Assembly (NCBI GenBank): GCA_035293805.1
Contig: DATGMD010000051.1
Location: 186,001-250,000 of the forward strand
DNA from: JAJPHF01 sp035293805
Lineage (GTDB): Bacteria; Chloroflexota; UBA6077; JAJPHF01
Length of the DNA: 64,000 nt
Direction: 5' to 3'
Shown here: positions 59,277-64,000 of the stretch, one piece after another
Position numbering within the stretch: the stretch's first letter is position 1
Layout of the letters: every line of letters begins with the position of its first letter
Notes under the pieces: generated by a model
Database searches by the model: none
What the model saw: the letters and a program-made list of their open reading frames with translations, nothing else
What the model was told of the DNA's origin: nothing
Made by a program: the position numbers and the translations under genes

Positions 59277-60041
59277 GTGCGCTTGCAGGATCGCGTAGCT
59301 ATCGTCACCGGGGGCGGCCACGGCATCGGCCGCGCCTACGCGCTCGGGCTGGCGGGCGAGGGCGCGAAGGTCGTCATTGCCGAGATCGACGCCAAGGCTG
59401 CGGATGAGGTCGCCAAGGAGATCGAGGCGCAGGGCGGCCAGGCGCTGGCCGTGCCGACGGACGTGGCCAGCGAGGAGTCCACCCAGGCGATGGCCCACCG
59501 CACGGTGGACCGCTTCGGCGGCATTGACGTGCTCGTGAACAACGCCTCGATCTTTGCCACGATCCCCATGTCGCGCGTCGGCTTCGAGGACATCTCGATC
59601 GAGGAGTGGGACCGCCTGATGGCGGTGAACCTGAAGGGCCCCTGGCTGTGCTGCCGCGCCGTGGTGCCGTACATGCGCCAACGCGGCAAGGGGAAGATCA
59701 TCAACATCTCCTCGGGCACGATCATGGACGGCGGCGGCGGCACGCGCGCCCACTACGTCGCCTCGAAGGCGGGCGTGATGGGGCTGACCCGCACGCTGGC
59801 GCAGGAGCTGGGCAAGGACAACATCTGCGTGAACACGCTGGCGCCCGGCTCGACGCTCAGCGAGGTGAACCCGACCCCGGAAGTGCTCGCCTTCCGCCAG
59901 CGCACCGCCAGCGGCCGCGCGCTCAAGCGCGTCGAGCGCCCCGACGACCTGGTGGGCACGGTGCTCTTCCTCGCCTCCGACGACGCCGACTTCATCACCG
60001 GCCAGATGATCCTCGTCGACGGCGGCGACAAGATGCACTAG
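59277..60041 (+). CDS. Short-chain dehydrogenase/reductase (SDR)
   Basis: 254 residues. Classical SDR: cofactor motif VTGGGHGIGRAYALG, VLVNNASIF, KIINISSGTIMDGGGG with the active Ser, HYVASKAGVMGL with catalytic Tyr-x3-Lys, and LAPGSTLSEVNP. Asp/Glu at the end of strand 2 (IAEIDAKA) suggests NAD+ preference. GTG 59277 has AAGGAG upstream. It opens a run of three oxidoreductase/CoA-transferase genes (59277-63018) on this strand. Substrate unknown. Confidence 0.93.
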   Translation: MRLQDRVAIVTGGGHGIGRAYALGLAGEGAKVVIAEIDAKAADEVAKEIEAQGGQALAVPTDVASEESTQAMAHRTVDRFGGIDVLVNNASIFATIPMSRVGFEDISIEEWDRLMAVNLKGPWLCCRAVVPYMRQRGKGKIINISSGTIMDGGGGTRAHYVASKAGVMGLTRTLAQELGKDNICVNTLAPGSTLSEVNPTPEVLAFRQRTASGRALKRVERPDDLVGTVLFLASDDADFITGQMILVDGGDKMH

Positions 60042-60051
60042 CGTTCTCCGC

Positions 60052-60057
60052 TATACT
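60052..60057 (+). promoter_or_regulatory. Candidate -10 box for the F420/LLM oxidoreductase
   Basis: TATACT 37 bases upstream of GTG 60094, in the gap after the SDR stop codon. Confidence 0.45.
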
Positions 60058-60093
60058 TGTCCGCACGCTATCTCCCGCCGCTAGGAGTCTGCC

Positions 60094-61137
60094 GTGGTCG
60101 CCTACGACATCGAGCTGAACTCGGCTGCCCACTACCCAGCCGCCGGCGTCATTGATCTCGCCGTGATGGCCGAGGCGGTCGGCTTCCAGGGCTACTGGAA
60201 GGGCGAGTCGAACAGCACCGATCCGCTGGTGCTGCTGTCGGGCGTCGCCACGCGCACCCGCACCATCAAGCTGGGCACGGCCATCTATCACTTCTTCGGC
60301 CGCAGCCCCGTGCAGATGGGCATCCAGGCGGCCACGCTGCAAGACATGTCGGGCGGGCGGCTGCTGCTCGGGCTGGGCGCGGCCAACACCGCCATCGCGA
60401 GCTGGCACAGCCAGGAGTTCAGCAAGCCGCTGCGCCGCGCCCGCGAGTACATCGAGATCACGCGGGCGGTGGCGCGCGGCGAGCGGGTGGACTACCGCGG
60501 CGAGATCTACAACACCGGCGTCGGTTTCAAGCTCTCCTGGCGGCCGAGCTACCCCGACTTCCCGATCTACCTGGCCGGCCTCGGGCCGCAGATGACGCGG
60601 CTGGCCGGGCGGCTGGCCGACGGCGTGGTGATCAACATGGCCACGCCCGCCAAGATCCGCGAGATCGCCGAGCACGTGCGCGGCGCGGCCCAGGAGGCCG
60701 GGCGCGACGTGAGCAAGATCGACATCATCGCCAAGGCGCGCGTCTCGCTGAACCCCGACCGGGCGGTGGCGCGAGCGCGGCTGCGCCAGGTGCTCACCTT
60801 CTACAACCTGGCCGACTACTACGGCGAGATGCTCATCGGCCTCGGCTTCGGCGAGCACGTCAACGCCATCCGCGGCGCCTATAAGGAGGGCGGCTTCAAG
60901 GCGGCGCAGGCGGCGATCAAAGACGAGTACATGGACCAGGTGCCGATGATCGCGGCCACCAGCATCGAGGAAGTAAAAGAGCGGCTCGTCCCGTTCGTCG
61001 AGGCGGGCGCCACCCGCTTCGTGATCCCCTACGTGCCCTGCACCGAGCCCGTCGTCGAGGACGCGGAGCGCTTCCTGCGCGCCTGGGGCGGCGAGCCCGT
61101 CGGCCGCACCATCTCCGCGCCCAGCGGCCGAGCGTAA
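60094..61137 (+). CDS. LLM-class, probably F420-dependent, oxidoreductase
   Basis: 347 residues. TIM-barrel luciferase-like fold: LAVMAEAVGFQGYWKGESNS, IKLGTAIYHFFGRSPVQMGI, MSGGRLLLGLGAANTAIASW and IYLAGLGPQMTRLAGRLADG resemble methylene-tetrahydromethanopterin reductase-like F420 enzymes. Cofactor (F420 vs FMN) cannot be settled by eye. GTG 60094 follows TAGGAG. Confidence 0.88.
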   Translation: MVAYDIELNSAAHYPAAGVIDLAVMAEAVGFQGYWKGESNSTDPLVLLSGVATRTRTIKLGTAIYHFFGRSPVQMGIQAATLQDMSGGRLLLGLGAANTAIASWHSQEFSKPLRRAREYIEITRAVARGERVDYRGEIYNTGVGFKLSWRPSYPDFPIYLAGLGPQMTRLAGRLADGVVINMATPAKIREIAEHVRGAAQEAGRDVSKIDIIAKARVSLNPDRAVARARLRQVLTFYNLADYYGEMLIGLGFGEHVNAIRGAYKEGGFKAAQAAIKDEYMDQVPMIAATSIEEVKERLVPFVEAGATRFVIPYVPCTEPVVEDAERFLRAWGGEPVGRTISAPSGRA

Positions 61138-61158
61138 CCGCAGCACTGTAGCGACGAC

Positions 61159-61189
61159 GTAGGGCAGGGGCTTGGCCCCTGCCGCCCGG
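61159..61189. repeat. Dispersed hairpin repeat (GTAGGG...CCGCCCGG family), last copy
   Basis: GTAGGG, then 9-bp stem GGCAGGGGC / GCCCCTGCC with TTG loop, then GCCCGG. Lies between the LLM oxidoreductase and the CoA-transferase alpha gene. Confidence 0.72.
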
Positions 61190-61214
61190 CGTATCCCAAT
61201 GAACGAGGCCGAGG

Positions 61215-62135
61215 ATGACAGCCGCGCCCACGACGACCAGCAAGCTCGTGACCCTGCGCGAGGCGGCGGCGAGCGTGCCCGACGGGGCGACGCTGGCGCT
61301 CGGTGGCTTCGTCGTCGCCCGCGCCTCGGCCGCCTTCGCCCGCGAGCTGGTGCGCCAGCGGCGGCGCGGCCTCACCGTCACCCAGGCCATCGTCGGCTTC
61401 GATACCGACATCCTGGCCGCCAGCGGCGCCATCGACAAGCTCATCTACGGCGGCGGCTCGCTCGACGCCTTCGGCCTCGTCATCGCCATCAACCGCCTCA
61501 TCGAGCAGGGCCGCCTCGTCGTCGAAGCCTACAGCACGATGACCGTCTCCCTGCGCTACCTCGCCGCCGCGATGGGCATCCCGTACATCCCTACCAAGTC
61601 GCTGCTCGGCTCGGACGTGCTGGCGCGGCTCGAACAGTCGGCGCCGGACAGCGTGCGGGTGACTACCTGCCCCTTCACCGGCGAGCGGCTGCTGCTCTTG
61701 CGCGCGCTCCAGCCCGACGTGGCGGTGGTGCAGGTGCAGCAGGCCGACCAGGAGGGCAATGCGCGCATCTACGGGCCGACGTGGGACAACGACGAGGCGC
61801 TGAAGGCGGCGAAGCGGGTGATCTTGCTGGCCGAGGAGATCGTCTCGACCGACTACCTCCGCCAGCAGCCGGAGCTAACGACCGTCACGGGCCTGCGCGT
61901 GGACATGGTCGTCCACGCCCCCTACGGCGCGCACCCCACGTCGTGCTACCGCTACTACGACTACGACGCGGACCACCTGCGCGAGTACGTGGCGGCCGCG
62001 AAAGACCCGCCGGCGCTCGAGCGCTACCTGGACAAGTACGTGCACAGTGTCGAGGACCACTTCGCCTACCTGGAGCGCGTCGGCGGCGTCGCCCGCCTCA
62101 GCCAGCTAAAGGCCGATCCGCTGCTCGGGTATTAG
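61215..62135 (+). CDS. CoA-transferase family alpha subunit (glutaconate CoA-transferase/IpdA-like)
   Basis: 306 residues. Family I CoA-transferase fold: LREAAASVPDGATLALGGFV, IDKLIYGGGSLDAFGLVIAI, LVVEAYSTMTVSLRYLAAAM and DVAVVQVQQADQEGNARIYG. IpdA of mycobacterial sterol ring cleavage has the same size and layout, so CoA transfer or ring-hydrolysis are both possible. GAGGCCGAGG precedes ATG 61215. Its stop codon overlaps a heptamer/inverted repeat shared with the beta subunit. Confidence 0.88.
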   Translation: MTAAPTTTSKLVTLREAAASVPDGATLALGGFVVARASAAFARELVRQRRRGLTVTQAIVGFDTDILAASGAIDKLIYGGGSLDAFGLVIAINRLIEQGRLVVEAYSTMTVSLRYLAAAMGIPYIPTKSLLGSDVLARLEQSAPDSVRVTTCPFTGERLLLLRALQPDVAVVQVQQADQEGNARIYGPTWDNDEALKAAKRVILLAEEIVSTDYLRQQPELTTVTGLRVDMVVHAPYGAHPTSCYRYYDYDADHLREYVAAAKDPPALERYLDKYVHSVEDHFAYLERVGGVARLSQLKADPLLGY

Positions 62136-62267
62136 CCATCAGCCATCAGCTATCAGCCAGCAGCATGGGACTCGAGGAGACGGCAACATGATCGAGGGCA
62201 ACAGGCGACTTACGACCAATCGTCTGCTGAAAGCTGAAAGCTGAAAGCTGATGGCTAACAGCTACAC
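62132..62267. repeat. Heptamer tandem repeats and 12-bp inverted repeat linking alpha stop to beta start
   Basis: AGCCATC-type heptamers (62134-62160) follow the alpha stop; GCTGAAA heptamers (62226-62246) continue as GCTGATG, GCTAACA, GCTACAC (to 62267), so the beta ATG and first codons lie in the repeat frame. TTAGCCATCAGC (62132-62143) and GCTGATGGCTAA (62247-62258) are exact inverse complements. Confidence 0.8.
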
Positions 62268-63018
62268 GACCGCGGAGCTGATGGTGGCCGCCGGCGCCCG
62301 GGCGCTGCAGGACGGGCAGATCGTCGTCGTCGGGCTGGGCATCCCGCTCGTGGCGGCGGGGCTCGCGCAGCGCACGCACGCGCCGCGGCTGCGCATGCTG
62401 AACGAGATCGGCGTGGCCGACTTCTGGCCCGTCGAGCTGGGCGTCGGCAACTCCGATCCGCGCATGTGGTACCACGGCGCGCGCTACAGCGGGCACATCG
62501 ACGTGATGGGCACGATCCTCCAGCGCGGGCTGGTGGACGTCGGCTTCCTGGGCGCGCTGGAGGTGGACGTCTACGGCAACATCAACTCGACCGAGGTGCC
62601 CGCGCGCGATGGCGGCATCCGGCGCTTCGGCGGCAGCGGCGGCGCCTGCGACATGGCGTCGCTGGCGAAGACGACCATCATCATCCTGCGCCACGAGCGG
62701 CAGAAGCTGGTCGAGCGCGTGCGCCACGTCACCAGCCCGGGCTACCTGGACGGGCCGGGCGCGCGCGAGCGGGCGGGGCTGCCGGGCGGCGGGCCGGCCT
62801 ACGTCATCACCGACAAGGCGGTGTTCGACTTCGACCCCGCTACCTGTCGCCTGCGGCTCCAATCGGTGCATCCCGGCGTGAGCCACGACGACCTGCGCGC
62901 CAGCACCGGCTTCGATCTGGACATCCCGCCCGACGTGCCACGAACGCCCGAGCCCAGCGCCGAGGACCTGGCCGTGATCCACGCCATCGACCCGGGCGGC
63001 CGCTTCACGCGGCACTGA
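62251..63018 (+). CDS. CoA-transferase family beta subunit (IpdB-like)
   Basis: 255 residues. Family I CoA-transferase beta: ELMVAAGARALQDGQIVVVG, MLNEIGVADFWPVELGVGNS, GGSGGACDMASLAKTTIIIL and the C-terminal LQSVHPGVSHDDLRASTGFD. Pairs with the alpha subunit upstream. The ATG 62251 has no ribosome site and lies in a heptamer repeat. A good ribosome site and ATG at 62188 are in the same frame but stop at a TGA at 62242-62244, within the repeat. The original start may have been displaced by the repeat. Confidence 0.88.
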   Translation: MANSYTTAELMVAAGARALQDGQIVVVGLGIPLVAAGLAQRTHAPRLRMLNEIGVADFWPVELGVGNSDPRMWYHGARYSGHIDVMGTILQRGLVDVGFLGALEVDVYGNINSTEVPARDGGIRRFGGSGGACDMASLAKTTIIILRHERQKLVERVRHVTSPGYLDGPGARERAGLPGGGPAYVITDKAVFDFDPATCRLRLQSVHPGVSHDDLRASTGFDLDIPPDVPRTPEPSAEDLAVIHAIDPGGRFTRH

Positions 63019-63033
63019 TGCGTCGGCCGCGGT

Positions 63034-63276
63034 TTGGGGTGTGGCGACGGAAACGCGGCGACCAGCCGGGCCATCGCGGCGTGCACCGCGCTGCTGCCGG
63101 CCGAGCAAGTGGACGAGAGCGTGGCCGGCAGCCGCTTTGCCAAGCGACTCCTGACGGTGGTAGCATCGTGCCGGCGGCAAGGCCGACCGGTGTTGGGCTT
63201 CCTAGTGGCTACGGTCGAGGCGGCGCCGCGGGGTAGCTCGCCGCCGTCTCTACTCCCGGCAGGCCAGGGTGGCTGA
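63034..63276 (+). pseudogene. IS66-type transposase C-terminal remnant
   Basis: A decayed 80-codon reading. From about 63130, RFAKRLLTVVASCRRQGRPV then LGFLVATV and a SPPSLLPAGQGG end match the C-terminus I recall for IS66-family transposases (RLLTVVETCRxQGR...LLPA). The rest of the element is missing and no inverted ends are seen. It marks a junction: upstream is typical host sequence, downstream is low-GC DNA. Confidence 0.62.
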
Positions 63277-63321
63277 ACGGTTACCGAAAACCTGTGGAGC
63301 TTTGGAAAGGAGCTTTGATCA

Positions 63322-64000
63322 ATGCGAGAGAGAATAAGCTACTATAGCGACGGCCTAAAACTGTCCGGAATACTTTCTACGCCTGACAATGCCGGAGGAA
63401 GGCAGTTTCCTGGTGTCTTGCTTGTGCCAGGCTTCATGAGCACGGCGGATGCTTTCTTTCCTGGGTTCGCTGAAGAGTTGAACGCAGCTGGATTTGTATC
63501 CCTAACTATGGATTTCAGAGGATTCGGGGAGAGCGAAGGCGTCAGTGGCGAGGTAATTCCATACCTACAGATCTATGACGCTAGTAACGCCATCTCCTAC
63601 TTGCAATCAAGACCAGAAGTTAACCCTGATAAAATCGCCGCGTTAGGTGTAAGTCTGGGAGGAGGGGAGGTAGCATATATAGCAGCTCGAGACCGACGAG
63701 TAAAGTGTGTTGCATCGATGGTCCTGGTCGGTGATGGCGAGCGGAGAATGCGAAGATTTCGAACCGAGCAAGAGTGGGAAACTTTAATGCAAAAGGTTCA
63801 AGAGGACAGGATAAACAGGGCTTTGACTGGCAAATCCAAAGATTTCTATGGATTTTTGAATGAGGGAACCGATTCGGTACTGATAATGCCTCCTGATCTG
63901 AGCTCTTCCTTGAAGGATGCTGAACAGGTGGAAAAGGAAAAAGGCAACAGAACAACGCTAGCAACCGTTGATGGGTGGCTGGGCTACAAGCCGGAAGAGA
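63322..64000 (+). CDS. Alpha/beta hydrolase (dienelactone hydrolase-like), partial, low GC
   Basis: At least 226 codons, cut by the window end. MRERISYYSDGLKLSGILST opens a typical alpha/beta hydrolase; LLVPGFMSTADAFFPG is the oxyanion loop, MDFRGFGESEG the second strand, and AALGVSLGGGEVAYIA carries the nucleophile Ser in GxSxG. AAAGGAG precedes the ATG. Its base composition and codon choice (many AAT, GTA, TTG, AGA) are far more AT-rich than the rest of the window, indicating recent transfer. Asp and His of the triad lie beyond the edge. Confidence 0.88.
   Translation, partial: MRERISYYSDGLKLSGILSTPDNAGGRQFPGVLLVPGFMSTADAFFPGFAEELNAAGFVSLTMDFRGFGESEGVSGEVIPYLQIYDASNAISYLQSRPEVNPDKIAALGVSLGGGEVAYIAARDRRVKCVASMVLVGDGERRMRRFRTEQEWETLMQKVQEDRINRALTGKSKDFYGFLNEGTDSVLIMPPDLSSSLKDAEQVEKEKGNRTTLATVDGWLGYKPEE

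Noticed and set aside
57585..60038. Very long minus-strand open frame across lgt and the SDR gene
   Set aside because: Composition is His/Arg/Ala-biased and antisense to three well-supported genes.

Overview
The window is a 64 kb stretch of very high-GC bacterial DNA, densely packed with short operons on both strands. It most resembles a member of the Chloroflexota, probably from an uncultured, heterotrophic soil or sediment lineage. The evidence is indirect. The S41 peptidase carries the variant TTFGTGTVL motif I associate with Chloroflexota, and small proteins of a type I recall from Thermomicrobia-like genomes occur. Many -10 boxes sit right at start codons (leaderless genes). Lipobox proteins and Lgt occur without outer-membrane machinery. 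No rRNA is present and there is one tRNA (Leu-UAG), so the placement is an inference.

Layout. 0-3 kb: end of a class II aldolase gene, an N-acyl-D-amino-acid deacylase and two small unknown genes. 3-7 kb: a metal block with an NRAMP-like importer, an UPF0016/GDT1-like exporter and a NiCoT nickel/cobalt permease. 7-8.3 kb: tRNA-Leu embedded in two families of dispersed repeats. 8.3-19 kb: UbiD decarboxylase, nitroreductase, a solute-binding lipoprotein, LOG protein, cell-surface lipoproteins (one LysM), RidA-like protein, secreted metalloprotease and a clan-A glycosidase-like protein. 18-28 kb: S2P-CBS protease, S41 protease, Ca2+/H+ antiporter, diiron ferritin-like protein coupled to endonuclease III, CHRD protein, methyltransferase and a second binding protein. 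28-31 kb: a regulatory island with two Crp/Fnr paralogues flanking an orphan, degenerate-receiver response regulator.

31-53 kb is catabolic: acyl-CoA dehydrogenase, DUF3500 protein, isochorismatase-type amidase, two Rieske oxygenases flanking a 4,5-dihydroxyphthalate-decarboxylase-like protein, several binding proteins, a fused two-domain ABC permease with an iron-type binding protein, and a LigB-LigA-binding protein operon. Read together, the Rieske proteins, the Pht5-like protein and LigAB could form a phthalate-like route (dihydroxylation, decarboxylation to protocatechuate, 4,5-ring cleavage). No ferredoxin reductase, cis-diol dehydrogenase next to the oxygenases, or importer ATPase is seen. 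52-55 kb: a flavin-monooxygenase island (LLM monooxygenase, FMN reductase and a divergent DszC-type acyl-CoA-dehydrogenase-fold protein). 55-63 kb: YgjP-type metallopeptidase, an SbmA/YddA-type ABC transporter, Lgt, an SDR, an F420/LLM oxidoreductase and a CoA-transferase pair.

The last kilobase changes character: after an IS66-type transposase remnant, GC drops sharply into an alpha/beta hydrolase gene cut by the window edge, a likely horizontal-transfer boundary. Non-coding structure is unusually rich: hairpin repeats with compensatory stem changes, the CTCTCCCCCTGGGAGAGG repeat at three loci, heptamer tandem repeats at start codons of catabolic genes, and long perfect hairpins at gene ends.
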